In this document: one piece after another, positions 27,940 to 39,376 of the stretch
Numbering within the stretch: the first letter of the stretch is position 1
Layout of the letters: every line of letters starts with the position of its first letter
Assembly: GCF_010983895.1 (NCBI RefSeq)
Contig: NZ_CP048836.1
Coordinates: 3,100,001-3,164,000, forward strand
Source: Nitrogeniibacter mangrovi
GTDB lineage: Bacteria; Pseudomonadota; Gammaproteobacteria; Burkholderiales; Rhodocyclaceae
DNA length: 64,000 nt
Reading direction: 5' to 3'
Notes under the pieces: generated by a model
Database searches by the model: none
Seen by the model: the letters and a program-made list of their open reading frames with translations, nothing else
What the model was told of the DNA's origin: nothing
Translations under genes and position numbers: made by a program

Positions 27940-29832
27940 TCAGACGCCCAGCACGGTCCGGATCTGCTCGAGGGCGGTCGGATCCTCGATGGTGGTCAGA
28001 TCCCCCGGGTCGCGCCCTTCGGCCAGCGCCTGGATGGAGCGGCGCAGCAGCTTGCCCGAACGGGTCTTGGGCAGGCCGGCGATGAAGTGCACCCGGCCCG
28101 GACGCGCGATGGCGCCGAGCATGCTGTCGACCTTCTTCATCACATCCTTCTCGAGGGCCACCCGCTTCTCTTCGGTGTCGACGGTCGCAGCGTCCTTGAC
28201 CACCGCGAAGGCCATGGGCATCTGCCCCTTGAGCGAATCGGCGACACCGACCACGGCGACCTCGGCGATCGCCGGATGCGCCTGCACGGCCTCCTCGATC
28301 TCGCGGGTGCCCAGACGGTGGCCGGCCACGTTGATCACGTCGTCCATGCGGCCGAGGATCGTGTAGTAGCCGTTGTCGTCGCGGATGCCCCAGTCGGAGG
28401 ACGAGTAGATGACCGGATCGGCAAAGGTGGAGAAGTAGGTCGAGACGAAACGCTCGTCCTGCCCCCAGACGGTGGACAGGCAGCCCGGCGGCAGCGGCGG
28501 CACGATGCCGACGATGCCCTTCTCGTTGGCGCCGGCCTCGCTGCCGTCCTCGCGGAACAGGCGCAGGTCGTAGCCATAGACCGGGAAGGCCGGGGAGCCG
28601 AGCTTGATCTTGCTGTCCTCGACGCCGCGGCAGATGGCCAGGATCGGCCAGCCGGTCTCGGTCTGCCAGTAGTTGTCGATGACCGGGATGCCCAGTTCGC
28701 TCATGATCCACTCGTGCGAGGTTTCGTCGAGCGGCTCGCCCGCCAGGAACAGGTGCTTGAGCGAGGACAGGTCGTATTTCTTCAGGAAGGCCGGATCCTG
28801 TTTCTTGAGCACACGTACCGCGGTCGGTGCCGAGAACATGACGCTGACCTTGTATTTCTCGACGATGGACCACCACACGCCGGCATCGGGGCGCAACGGC
28901 GTGCCTTCGTACATGATCGTGGCCACGCCGGCGAGCAGCGGCCCGTAGACGATGTAGGAGTGTCCGACCACCCAGCCGATGTCGGAGGTGGAGAACATGG
29001 TCTCGCCCGCATCCCCCATGAAGATGTGCTTCATGGACGCGGCCAGGGCCACCGCGTAACCGCCGGTATCGCGCTGCACGCCCTTGGGCTTGCCGGTGGT
29101 GCCGGAGGTGTAGAGGATGTAGCTCGGTTCGGAGGATTCGACCCAGGTGACCGGCACCTGGGCATCCATATGCTTGGCGCGCAGGGTGGCGTAGTCGACG
29201 TCGCGACCTTCCACCTTCGGGAAGCCCTTGTCGAGCCCGCGGTCAATGATCAGCACGTTGCGCGGCGGGAACTCGGCGATGTTGCAGGCCTCGTCCACCA
29301 GGTGCTTGTAGGGCACGGCCTTGCCGTTGCGCATGCCGGCGTCGGAGCTGACCATGAGCACCGGCTTGGCATCGTCGATACGGGTGGCCAGCGAGCCGGA
29401 GGCAAAGCCGCCGAACACCACCGAGTGGATCGCCCCGATGCGGGCGCAGGCGAGCATGGCAAAGGCCGCCTCGGCGATCATGGGCATGTAGATCAGGACA
29501 CGGTCGCCCTTCTTGACGCCCAGATCCTGGTAGATGGCCGCCATGCGCTCCACTTCGCGCTGCAGCTGCGCGAAGCTGTAGACCACTTCTTCGTTGGTCT
29601 CGGTGGAGATGTAGATCAGCGCCTTGTCGTCCGGGCGCTTGGCGGCATGGCGATCGACGGCGTTGTAGCACAGGTTGGTCTCGCCCCCCTTGAACCACTT
29701 GACGAAGGGCGGCCGCGAATAATCGCAGATCTGCTCCGGCGCCTTGTGCCAGTCGATGAGTGCCGATTGCTCTTTCCAGAACCCGTCACGGTCCTCGATC
29801 GAGCGCTTGTGAAACTCCTTGTATGTCGTCAT
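27940..29832 (-). CDS. prpE: Propionate--CoA ligase
   Basis: PrpE activates propionate to propionyl-CoA through propionyl-AMP. The 630-residue protein belongs to the acetyl-CoA synthetase family: the AMP-binding motif YTSGTTGKPKG, the WVVGHSY and YWQTETGWP segments, and the C-terminal LPKTRSGKLLRR with the acetylatable Lys. The overall sequence is closer to PrpE than to Acs, for example in the IYMPMIAEAAFAMLACARIGAIHSVVFGG region. It may feed the methylcitrate cycle, whose genes are not in the window. The nearby acuI-like gene also handles C3-CoA compounds. Confidence 0.92.
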   Translation of the reverse strand: MTTYKEFHKRSIEDRDGFWKEQSALIDWHKAPEQICDYSRPPFVKWFKGGETNLCYNAVDRHAAKRPDDKALIYISTETNEEVVYSFAQLQREVERMAAIYQDLGVKKGDRVLIYMPMIAEAAFAMLACARIGAIHSVVFGGFASGSLATRIDDAKPVLMVSSDAGMRNGKAVPYKHLVDEACNIAEFPPRNVLIIDRGLDKGFPKVEGRDVDYATLRAKHMDAQVPVTWVESSEPSYILYTSGTTGKPKGVQRDTGGYAVALAASMKHIFMGDAGETMFSTSDIGWVVGHSYIVYGPLLAGVATIMYEGTPLRPDAGVWWSIVEKYKVSVMFSAPTAVRVLKKQDPAFLKKYDLSSLKHLFLAGEPLDETSHEWIMSELGIPVIDNYWQTETGWPILAICRGVEDSKIKLGSPAFPVYGYDLRLFREDGSEAGANEKGIVGIVPPLPPGCLSTVWGQDERFVSTYFSTFADPVIYSSSDWGIRDDNGYYTILGRMDDVINVAGHRLGTREIEEAVQAHPAIAEVAVVGVADSLKGQMPMAFAVVKDAATVDTEEKRVALEKDVMKKVDSMLGAIARPGRVHFIAGLPKTRSGKLLRRSIQALAEGRDPGDLTTIEDPTALEQIRTVLGV

Positions 29833-29904
29833 GACAATCCCTCTCCCAGTTTTCCCTTCGATTGTGAGCGACGTTGAGTCGGATGAATGAACGCTGTTCT
29901 CGCG

Positions 29905-31104
29905 TTATAGCTTTGTTGTTGTGCCCTCGTGGGGGTGGTCCTCGCCATCGGCCTGCCGCGATGTCTGCGGATGACGCAGCGCATCGAGCGGCAAGCCGCA
30001 GTGAAGTTCGTCTTCGATCAGCTCGAGCAGGGGCATGAGCGTCGCAAGCACATCGGGCAGGCGCAACGCGACTTCCTTGTCCGCGCCGACCCGCACCTGC
30101 ATGAGGGCATGATCGATGCTGACCGGCAGGCGGGCGAAGCGTTGCAGCTGGCGCGGATCGATCTCGCCCACTTCGGAGATCACCCGGTTGCCGCCGGCGT
30201 CCAGGCCGGTCTTGACCCGCTGCACCGCAAGGCCGATGAGCTGGCTGAGCGTCAGCGCCTCGTTGCTGCCTGAGCCGGCCGCGATGCCCACCGTCACCGT
30301 CATGCGGATCTGCCGGTTGCGGTAGGTCATGACCAGCTTGTCGATGGCCCGCTGCAGGCGCAGGGCGAAGGCGGCGCAGCCGTCGATGTTGGTGCCCGGG
30401 CACAGCACCGCGAACTGCCCCGGCGCCATCTGCGAGACGGTGTCTTCCTTGCGCACCTTGGAGGACAGGATCTTCGACAGCTTGCGGTTGATCAGCTCGG
30501 TGATATGCACGCCGTAGTCGGCCAGCAGGCGGTCGAACTGGTCGATCATGATGACCATGGCCGCCAGATCGCCATTGCGCCGGCGCGCCAGCGCCAGTTC
30601 CTGGTTGCCGTGCCACTCCATGTAGGCCTTGGTGGCCAGCCCCGAATGGGGGTCGACCGGGCTGCCCAGCGCCAGCGCCTCGCGGCTCTGCTCCAGTTCC
30701 CGGGTGGCCTTGGCCAGGCGCGTCAGGGCATCGAGGCGGCTGACGAGCTCGACCGTCCCGATGCCCTTGGTGATGAAGTCGGTGGCGCCCAGCTCGCGGG
30801 CCTTGACGCGAGCCTGATCGTCCTCTTCGCCGGAGATGATGATCACCGGCAGCTCGCTGATGCGCGAGAGCTTGGAGGCACGAATCCGCTCGAGCAGCCC
30901 GTAACCGTCGAGCTTCGGCATGCCCAGGTCGGAAATCACCACCTGGATGGACGGATCGACCAACAGCGCCTGCCACCCGTCCTCGCCGTCGGCCTCCTCG
31001 CGCACGTCGAAACGATCGCGGATGTTCTTGCTGATCGACGCACGCACCATGCGCGAATCATCGACGATCAGTACGCGCGGCAGCGGGATGTCTTCGTCAC
31101 TCAA
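29905..31104 (-). CDS. Response regulator with degenerate GGDEF domain
   Basis: This 399-residue protein has an N-terminal receiver (residues 10-125; Asp15, Asp16, phospho-acceptor Asp59, Lys113) joined to a GGDEF-like domain (about 145-300). The signature position reads APGQF, so cyclase activity is not expected. The remainder (300-399) is unassigned and ends with a His/Asp-rich tail. No partner kinase is adjacent. The start is a TTG with GGAG 10 bases upstream. A role as an inactive c-di-GMP-type receptor or interaction module is inferred. Confidence 0.85.
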   Translation of the reverse strand: MSDEDIPLPRVLIVDDSRMVRASISKNIRDRFDVREEADGEDGWQALLVDPSIQVVISDLGMPKLDGYGLLERIRASKLSRISELPVIIISGEEDDQARVKARELGATDFITKGIGTVELVSRLDALTRLAKATRELEQSREALALGSPVDPHSGLATKAYMEWHGNQELALARRRNGDLAAMVIMIDQFDRLLADYGVHITELINRKLSKILSSKVRKEDTVSQMAPGQFAVLCPGTNIDGCAAFALRLQRAIDKLVMTYRNRQIRMTVTVGIAAGSGSNEALTLSQLIGLAVQRVKTGLDAGGNRVISEVGEIDPRQLQRFARLPVSIDHALMQVRVGADKEVALRLPDVLATLMPLLELIEDELHCGLPLDALRHPQTSRQADGEDHPHEGTTTKL

Positions 31105-31126
31105 ACTGCTCGTCTCCAGACCGGCC

Positions 31127-32125
31127 TCAGGCGCCGATGCGAACCACGGTGCGTCCGCGAATGCGGCCCGCGATGAAATCTTCGAAAGCGGCCGGCAACG
31201 CGTCGAACTCGATGACGCGCGTCACCGCCGCCAGATGCCGCGGATGCAGATCCCCGGCCAGACGCTCCCACACGCGCTGGCGCGTCGGGAAGCCCATGTA
31301 GCCCGAATCGACACCCAGCAGGCTCACGCCGCGGAGGATGAAGGGGAACACGGTGGTGGAAATGTCGAAGCTCGAGGCATTACCGATGCTCGCCACCGTC
31401 CCGGCCTGCTGCATGGTGGCAAGGATCCAGTGGAGCACCTGCCCCCCCACGTTGTCGACCGCACCCGCCCAGCGGGCCCCTTCGAGCGGACGAACGGCCT
31501 CGAAATCGATCGCGTCACGCAACAGGATGTCGTGCGCGCCCAGCATGGTGAGGTAGTCGCGCTCCTGCGCCTTGCCGGTCAGCGCGGTCACGGCGTAGCC
31601 CGCCGCGGCCAGCATGTCGATGGCGAGGCTGCCGACACCGCCGGTGGCGCCGGTCACCAGCACCGGACCGTTTTCCGGCGCCAACCCGTTGGCCTCCATG
31701 CGCACGATGCCCAGCGCCGCCGTGAAGCCGGCAGTCCCCAGCGCCATCGCGTCGAACAAGGTCAGCCCGGCCGGCAGCGGCACCACCCACTGCGCGGGAA
31801 TCCGTGCCATGGCGGCGTATCCGCCATGATGCGAGACGCCGATGTCGAAGCTGGTGGCGATCACCGGATCGCCGGGAGCGAAGCGCGCATCGGACGATTC
31901 GACCACCTCGCCGGCCAGATCGATGCCGCCAATGCAGGGAAAGCGCCGGATGATCTTGCCCTTGCCCGTGGCCGCGAGCGCATCCTTGTAGTTGATGCTC
32001 GAGTAGTGGGTGCGGATCAGCACCTCGCCCGGATCGAGCGCATCCGGGGTCCACTGACGAAATCCGGCACTTACGGACTTGTCATTTCCCCGATCGATCA
32101 CGAACGCCTTGAAGGACACACCCAT
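31127..32125 (-). CDS. acuI: NADPH acryloyl-CoA reductase / YhdH-type quinone oxidoreductase
   Basis: This 332-residue protein is a zinc-free medium-chain dehydrogenase of the AcuI/YhdH family, which reduces acryloyl-CoA to propionyl-CoA with NADPH. Evidence: NYKDALAATGKGKIIRRFPCIGGIDLAG at the N-terminus, the nucleotide-binding VLVTGATGGVGSLAIDML, and DNVGGQVLHWIL. The neighbourhood of prpE fits a C3-CoA route, though the two are separated by the response regulator gene. The family also includes general quinone reductases, so the substrate is a probable, not proven, call. Confidence 0.85.
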   Translation of the reverse strand: MGVSFKAFVIDRGNDKSVSAGFRQWTPDALDPGEVLIRTHYSSINYKDALAATGKGKIIRRFPCIGGIDLAGEVVESSDARFAPGDPVIATSFDIGVSHHGGYAAMARIPAQWVVPLPAGLTLFDAMALGTAGFTAALGIVRMEANGLAPENGPVLVTGATGGVGSLAIDMLAAAGYAVTALTGKAQERDYLTMLGAHDILLRDAIDFEAVRPLEGARWAGAVDNVGGQVLHWILATMQQAGTVASIGNASSFDISTTVFPFILRGVSLLGVDSGYMGFPTRQRVWERLAGDLHPRHLAAVTRVIEFDALPAAFEDFIAGRIRGRTVVRIGA

Positions 32126-32274
32126 TCCCGTTTGCTGTCGGCTAATCCGAAAAGATTATAACGAAAACACCTGAGCCGTCTCGCCGAACGCACCCGGGCC
32201 CGCGCACGGGCGTGGAGACTCAAGTTCTTCGCCTCCAGTGACGATAACGCTGTATTGGTTTTCGGTTCGTGACA

Positions 32275-33138
32275 ATGCTGCGCATCCAACATCCGCTTGC
32301 GTCTCTGGACGCCTATGTCAGCTGCTTCTCCAGCGAGCCCATCCCGGTGCTCAAGCGCACCGCGCAACAGCTGGACGCGCTGCGGGCGCAGGAGGACGCG
32401 GTCAGCGGCAAGCAATTGACCGCCGTGGTGCTCAGCGACCCGCTCATGACCCTGCGCCTGTTGAGCCACATGGAACAGAACCGGCGGCGTTCGCAGAATC
32501 ACGACATCACCACCATCGACCGCGCGATCATGATGATCGGCATCTCGCCGTTCTTCCGCATCTTCGCCGACCAGCCGACGCTGGAAGCGCGCCTGGCGGA
32601 CGTGCCCAAAGCGCTCGTCGGCGCCCTGCGCGTCATCGCCCGCGCCCGCCGCGCGGCCCACTTCGCGCGCGACTGGGCCATCCTGCGCCACGACCTGGAC
32701 GTGGAGGAAATCACCGTGGCGGCCCTGCTGCACGACGCCGCCGACGTGCTGTGCTGGACCTTCGCGCCGGAACTCACGCAGCGGGTCTACGACATGCAGC
32801 GGCTCGACCGCGGCCTGCGCAGCGCCACCGCCCAGCGCGAGGTGTTCGGCTTCACGGCCAGCGATCTCCAGCTGGCCATCACCAAGGCCTGGCATCTGCC
32901 CGATCTGCTCGTCTCGCTCATGGACGGCGACAACGCCGGCAACCCGCGCGTACGCACCGTCAAGCTGGCCAATCACCTGGCCCGGCACAGCGCACGCGGC
33001 TGGGACAACGCCGCCATCCCGGACGATCTGGCCGCCATCTCCGATCTGCTCCGGGTCAACCGCACCCAGCTGATCAAACACCTGGCCATCCCCCAGGAAG
33101 ACGCCGAACGCCTGCTGCCGCCCGACGGCGAGCAATGA
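32275..33138 (+). CDS. HDOD-domain protein (second copy)
   Basis: This 287-residue protein has an HDOD domain with the AVVLSDPLMTLRLLSHMEQN segment, a TTIDRAIMMIGISPFFRI region and VAALLHDAADVLCW. It differs clearly from the copy at 8818-9684, so the two are not recent duplicates. ATG 32275 is chosen; an in-frame GTG two codons earlier is equally possible because no strong ribosome site is visible. It lies before lemA on the same strand, with 88 bases between them. Confidence 0.82.
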   Translation: MLRIQHPLASLDAYVSCFSSEPIPVLKRTAQQLDALRAQEDAVSGKQLTAVVLSDPLMTLRLLSHMEQNRRRSQNHDITTIDRAIMMIGISPFFRIFADQPTLEARLADVPKALVGALRVIARARRAAHFARDWAILRHDLDVEEITVAALLHDAADVLCWTFAPELTQRVYDMQRLDRGLRSATAQREVFGFTASDLQLAITKAWHLPDLLVSLMDGDNAGNPRVRTVKLANHLARHSARGWDNAAIPDDLAAISDLLRVNRTQLIKHLAIPQEDAERLLPPDGEQ

Positions 33139-33226
33139 CCGGACAGAACGCCGCGATGGGCGCTGTGCCGGCCGCCGATTACAATCCCGTTTTCCCCATC
33201 CGATCCCGCCCGACCGAGGAACATCG

Positions 33227-33802
33227 ATGTCCGTGACTGCCATTGTCGTGCTCGCCCTGATCGCCATCGCCGTCCTGTACGGCATCGTGATCTACAACAA
33301 CCTGGTGCGCCTCAAGCACAACATCGCCAAGGCCTGGGCCAACATCGACGTGCTGCTCAAGCAGCGTCACGACGAGTTGCCCAAGCTTGTCGAGGTGTGC
33401 CGCCAGTACAAGCAGTTCGAGGAGCGCACGCTCACCCGCGTCATCGAGGCACGCAGCCGGGTCTCCGAAGCGCGGGCGCAGCAGGACGTGCCCGCCCTGG
33501 GCGCCGCCGAAGGCATGCTGCGCATGGGCCTGGGCCAGCTGTTCGCGGTGGCCGAGGCCTATCCGGAACTGAAGACCAACGAACACTTCATGCAGCTGCA
33601 GACGCGCATCACCTCGCTCGAGAACGCCATCGCCGACCGCCGCGAGATGTATAACGAAAGCGTGAATGTGCACAACGTGCGCATCGAGCAGTTCCCGGAC
33701 CTGCTCGTCGCCCGCCTGCTCCAGTTCGCCGCCCGGCCGCTGCTCGAGTTCTCCACCGCCGAGAAGGCGGATGTGGACCTGAAGACCCTGTTCGACAACT
33801 AA
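33227..33802 (+). CDS. lemA: LemA-family membrane protein
   Basis: This 191-residue protein has one N-terminal membrane helix (4-24) followed by the helical LemA domain: YNNLVRLKHNIAKAWANIDVLLKQRHDELPKL, then YPELKTNEHFMQLQTRITSLENAIADRREMYNESVNVHN. Its function is unknown. It is frequently paired with a GIDE-domain or rhomboid-type membrane protein; here a GIDE-type gene follows after 18 bases, which suggests a complex. Confidence 0.93.
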   Translation: MSVTAIVVLALIAIAVLYGIVIYNNLVRLKHNIAKAWANIDVLLKQRHDELPKLVEVCRQYKQFEERTLTRVIEARSRVSEARAQQDVPALGAAEGMLRMGLGQLFAVAEAYPELKTNEHFMQLQTRITSLENAIADRREMYNESVNVHNVRIEQFPDLLVARLLQFAARPLLEFSTAEKADVDLKTLFDN

Positions 33803-33820
33803 GCCCCGCCCGGTCGCGCC

Positions 33821-34717
33821 ATGCTGGTTTCGCTGCGTCCGGACCGCACCGGCACCACCCTGATCTCCGGGGTCGCCGGGCTGGCCTTCGCCGCGGCGCA
33901 CCTGTCCGCAGACACCTACCCGGTACTGGGCGCACTGGCGGCCGCCATCGCGCTGTTCGGCTGGCTGCGCTCGGTCCATCATTCGCGCCTGATTCTCGAC
34001 ACCCCGACCTCCCGGATCGCCTCGGCCTCGCAGGGCTATACGGAGCTGTTCGGCGACGGTGAGCCCCTGAGCGGCACGCCCCTGCTCTCCCCGGTCAACG
34101 GCCTGCCGGTTTTGTGGTACCGGCTGATCGTCGAAGAGCGCCGGGGCGACAAATGGGTGCGGACCGACCTCGACGAGAGCGACGCCTCCTTCCTGCTCGA
34201 CGACGGGTCGGGCCAGTGCGCCGTCGACCCGACCGGTGCCGAGATGCTCATCTCGCGCAAGGACGTGGAGCGCCGCGGCGACCTGCGCTACACCCAGTGG
34301 TGCCTCATCAAGCACGACCCGATCTACGTGATCGGTGAATTCACCACGCTCGGCAGCATCGATCCGGCCCACGACACCGCCCGCCAGGTGCGTGAACTGC
34401 TGGCGCACTGGAAGACCGATCATGCCGGGCTGCTCGAGCGTTTCGACCTCGACGGAAACGGCCAGATCGACCTCAAGGAATGGGAGCTGGCCCGCGCCGA
34501 AGCCAAGCGCGAAGTCCACCGCCAGCAGGCCGAACTGCATGCCGCCCCCGAGGCCCACGTGATGCGCAAGCCCGACGACCGCCGGCTCTACCTCATCTCG
34601 GACCTGGACCCCAACGCCCTCGGGCGCCGCTATCAGATCTGGGGCTGGGTCTTCCTGGCGATCCTGATCGGCACCGGTGCCACCACCCTCTGGCTGCTGA
34701 GCCTCCGACCGCTGTAG
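33821..34717 (+). CDS. GIDE-domain membrane protein with an EF-hand
   Basis: This 298-residue protein has two N-terminal helices (about 13-50), a central GIDE/MUL1-like domain (about 55-195) and a C-terminal membrane helix (about 275-293). GIDE is the non-RING part of mitochondrial E3 ligase MUL1; bacterial members lack the ligase domain. Inside the C-terminal half is a canonical EF-hand loop, DLDGNGQIDLKE (209-220), with all calcium ligands (D209, D211, N213, D217, E220). It is co-oriented with and adjacent to lemA. A calcium-responsive LemA partner is inferred. Confidence 0.8.
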   Translation: MLVSLRPDRTGTTLISGVAGLAFAAAHLSADTYPVLGALAAAIALFGWLRSVHHSRLILDTPTSRIASASQGYTELFGDGEPLSGTPLLSPVNGLPVLWYRLIVEERRGDKWVRTDLDESDASFLLDDGSGQCAVDPTGAEMLISRKDVERRGDLRYTQWCLIKHDPIYVIGEFTTLGSIDPAHDTARQVRELLAHWKTDHAGLLERFDLDGNGQIDLKEWELARAEAKREVHRQQAELHAAPEAHVMRKPDDRRLYLISDLDPNALGRRYQIWGWVFLAILIGTGATTLWLLSLRPL

Positions 34718-34774
34718 GGCAGGGTTCAACCCGCCGGCTTGCCAGCGGTCATCGATGGCAGATTGCCGTCCGCC

Positions 34775-36670
<1,896 letters not shown>

Positions 36671-36780
36671 GGTCGCGTCCGAACAAGGCAAAGACGCAAT
36701 TCTATCGCGCCACCACGGCGAACCCCATTGCACCACGTTTCAGGGTAGACTTTCGCCTCGCTCGCGCAACGCGGGCGCGC

Positions 36781-36855
36781 CTCTCCGTAGTTCAATGGAT
36801 AGAACGAGCGCCTCCTAAGCGCTAAATGCAGGTTCGATTCCTGCCGGGGAGGCCA
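36781..36855 (+). tRNA. tRNA-Arg (anticodon CCT)
   Basis: The cloverleaf folds fully: acceptor CTCTCCG/CGGGGAG, D arm GTTC/GAAC, anticodon arm AGCGC-CTCCTAA-GCGCT (anticodon CCT), T arm GCAGG-TTCGATT-CCTGC. CCA is encoded. The first base pair begins with C rather than G, which is uncommon. It reads AGG codons. Confidence 0.93.
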
Positions 36856-36922
36856 TACCCTCCCCTCCCCAACGCCCCTTCCCGGATCCGAGCCTGCCAC
36901 GCCGTCGACGGTCGTGTGACCA

Positions 36923-36949
36923 TCAAGTTTTTCGTTTGGATTCCGTTAC
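36923..36949 (+). promoter_or_regulatory. Candidate sigma-28 (FliA) promoter of the chemoreceptor gene
   Basis: TCAAGTTT, an 11-base spacer and TCCGTTAC resemble the flagellar consensus TAAAGTTT-N11-GCCGATAA (7 of 8 and 5 of 8 positions). It is 47 bases before the start of the Aer-like receptor, which has a strong GGGGGGAG ribosome site. Confidence 0.5.
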
Positions 36950-36996
36950 CTGGCTCGTAAGGCGGCAAAAACCGATCTTCTCCGGGGGGAGACGCG

Positions 36997-38589
36997 ATGA
37001 AGAACAATCAACCCGTCACGAACGTCGAGCACTTTCTGCAGCCCGGCCAGCCCATCGTCACGCGCACCGACCTGAAGGGCTGCATTACATACGTCAATCC
37101 GGCCTTCATCGAGATCAGCGGTTTTTCCTCGCAAGAACTGCTCGGCGCCAACCACAACATCGTGCGCCACCCCGACATGCCGGTCGAGGCCTTTGCCGAT
37201 CTGTGGCGAACGGTGAAGTCCGGCCACACCTGGCGGGGTCTGGTGAAGAACCGCGCCAAGGACGGCGGCTTCTACTGGGTGGACGCCTTCGTCACCCCGG
37301 AGACACGCGACGGCCGCACGGTCGGCTACATGTCGGTCCGCAATGCTCCGGCACGGAACGACGTCGCGGCCGCGGAGACGCTGTACGCGAACGTCCGCGA
37401 CCGACGCGCCCCGCTGCCTGCCACGTGGACGCCGCCGCCCCTCGCCCGCGGCCTGGTGGCCGTCCGCGTTCCGATCACCGCTGCCGCCCTGCTCGCCGTG
37501 GCCGGCGCCATGCTGTCGGGCCCGTGGGCGATGGCCGCCGGCGCAGGCGCCGCACTGTGCAGCCTGGCGGCGCTGGCGACTTTCGAAACACGTCTGGCCC
37601 GACCGCTGCACCTTGTGTCGGCGCATATCGAAGCGCTCGACGAGGGGCGCCTGGACCGACGCATCTCGCGCCAGGACGGCGGCGCCATCGCCAGCGTCTT
37701 CGGCCAGCTCGAAGCGATGCGCGTTCATCTGCGCGCCATGTTTGCCGACGTTCTGACAGCCACCGGTAGCGTTCACATGCAGTCGGCTGCACTGGAAAAC
37801 GAAACACAGGCCCTGCGCCAGTCCAGCGAAACCCAGGGTGAAGAAGTGATGCAGGCCGCAGCGGCCATGGAACAGATGAGCGTGTCGGTCAACGAGATCT
37901 CAAGCAACACGGAGGTCGGCGCACAAGCGGCTCGCGATACGGCCCAGGCGGTCGATGACGCCCGCCAGGCGATCCTGGAAGGCGTGAACAGCAGCGCCCA
38001 GGCGGCACAGGTCGTCGCGACCGCACGCGATCAGATTGCCGCGGTCCATACCTCGGTGCAGAAAATCGGCGAAATCAGCCAGATCATCGAAGACATCGCC
38101 GAGCAGACCAACCTGCTTGCCCTCAACGCCGCCATCGAGGCTGCGCGAGCCGGCGAGCAGGGGCGTGGCTTCGCGGTCGTCGCGGACGAGGTGCGCAAGC
38201 TCGCCGAGCGCACCACGGCCAGCACGGCCGACATCAGCCGTTCCCTGGCGCAGATCACCGAACAGTCGAAGGCGGCCGTCACCACCATGGACAAGGCGGC
38301 GCGGGACGTGGCCGCCAGCAGCGACCAGGTGGGCAGCAGCGCGGGCAGCCTCGATCTGATCAGCGCCGCGAGCCAGCGCGCCAGCGGCGTCGCCACCGAC
38401 ATCCGCACCATGCTTGAACAGCAGACCACCGCGTCGCATGAAGTCGCCACGGCGATGGAAGCGATCTCGAGCAACGTCGAGCGCAACAACGCGAGTCTCT
38501 CGCAAATCGACAGGGCCGCCGCCGATCTGAATCGCACCGCTGCCGATCTGCGTGCCCTGATCCAGCATCTGGAGAACGCGCTCAAATGA
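36997..38589 (+). CDS. Aer-like PAS methyl-accepting chemotaxis protein
   Basis: This 530-residue receptor probably senses redox or energy state. It has an N-terminal PAS domain (about 15-115) with the [14 protein letters not shown] segment that resembles the FAD-binding Aer type, two closely spaced membrane helices (about 150-195), a HAMP-like linker and a long coiled-coil signalling domain. The conserved hairpin tip is [43 protein letters not shown]. It should signal to CheA via CheW and control flagellar direction. A sigma-28-like promoter upstream fits a motility regulon. Confidence 0.93.
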   Translation: MKNNQPVTNVEHFLQPGQPIVTRTDLKGCITYVNPAFIEISGFSSQELLGANHNIVRHPDMPVEAFADLWRTVKSGHTWRGLVKNRAKDGGFYWVDAFVTPETRDGRTVGYMSVRNAPARNDVAAAETLYANVRDRRAPLPATWTPPPLARGLVAVRVPITAAALLAVAGAMLSGPWAMAAGAGAALCSLAALATFETRLARPLHLVSAHIEALDEGRLDRRISRQDGGAIASVFGQLEAMRVHLRAMFADVLTATGSVHMQSAALENETQALRQSSETQGEEVMQAAAAMEQMSVSVNEISSNTEVGAQAARDTAQAVDDARQAILEGVNSSAQAAQVVATARDQIAAVHTSVQKIGEISQIIEDIAEQTNLLALNAAIEAARAGEQGRGFAVVADEVRKLAERTTASTADISRSLAQITEQSKAAVTTMDKAARDVAASSDQVGSSAGSLDLISAASQRASGVATDIRTMLEQQTTASHEVATAMEAISSNVERNNASLSQIDRAAADLNRTAADLRALIQHLENALK

Positions 38590-38611
38590 GCGCACGGCGC
38601 CGCTTGGACGC

Positions 38612-39364
38612 TCAGCGCTTGTCGACCAGGCTGCGCAGGTAACGCACCGGGATCGCGTAACTGATGCCCGAGGGCTTGCTCAGCACGTCTTCCTTGGTCT
38701 CCTTGACGAAGACCATGTTGACGATGCCGATGACCTGACCGGTCTCCGGATCGAACATCGGGCTGCCACTGTTGCCCGGGTAGGCCGTGGCGTCGAGTTG
38801 GTACACCGAAAACGCGCTGTTCGCCAGCCGATGGATCTGGCGCGCGTTCAGTTCGCGCGCGTTGCCGCGCGGAATGCTGATGGGGGTGATGGCGGAGATG
38901 ATGCCGCGATGGGTCACCGGACGCAGACCGAGGGCGCTGCCGATCGGGAATCCGGTAAAGGCGACCGACTCGCCCTCTTCAGTCGGCCCTTCGGCGAGTG
39001 TCAGGGTCGGCAGGGGCGCACCGGCGGCAATGCGCAGCACGGCCACGTCGTGATCCGGATCGGTGCGCAGCTTTTCCACCCGACGCACGTTGATCCGGTC
39101 GCCCAGCGGCACCACAATGGCGAGAGATTCGAGTTTGTCGGTGTCGAGCACGTCGGGCAGGACATGCGCGTTGGTGGCGATGGTCAGGCCGTCCGCGACG
39201 GCAAAGCCGGTGCCGAGGAACCGGAACGCGGGGCTGCGGGTAGGCTGATAGGTGCCGACAGCCACCACGGCGGGCTTGATCTGACGGATGGCCGCAGGCA
39301 GGTCGGCCCATGCGCAGTGCATCCATGCGACGCAGGCCAGGGCGATCAGCAGGCGTCGGCCCAT
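38612..39364 (-). CDS. Periplasmic trypsin-like serine protease
   Basis: This 250-residue protein has a signal peptide (cut after residue 20, CAWA|DLPAA) and a trypsin-like fold of the S1C type without a PDZ domain. The catalytic triad is visible: His67 (NAHVLP), Asp106 (DHDVAVL) and Ser199 (GNSGSPMF). It is the last gene of the large minus-strand unit that begins with the sugar transferase at 49305, 12 bases after the lytic transglycosylase. A role in processing or quality control of exported proteins is inferred. Confidence 0.87.
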   Translation of the reverse strand: MGRRLLIALACVAWMHCAWADLPAAIRQIKPAVVAVGTYQPTRSPAFRFLGTGFAVADGLTIATNAHVLPDVLDTDKLESLAIVVPLGDRINVRRVEKLRTDPDHDVAVLRIAAGAPLPTLTLAEGPTEEGESVAFTGFPIGSALGLRPVTHRGIISAITPISIPRGNARELNARQIHRLANSAFSVYQLDATAYPGNSGSPMFDPETGQVIGIVNMVFVKETKEDVLSKPSGISYAIPVRYLRSLVDKR

Positions 39365-39376
39365 GAGGAAACTCCG

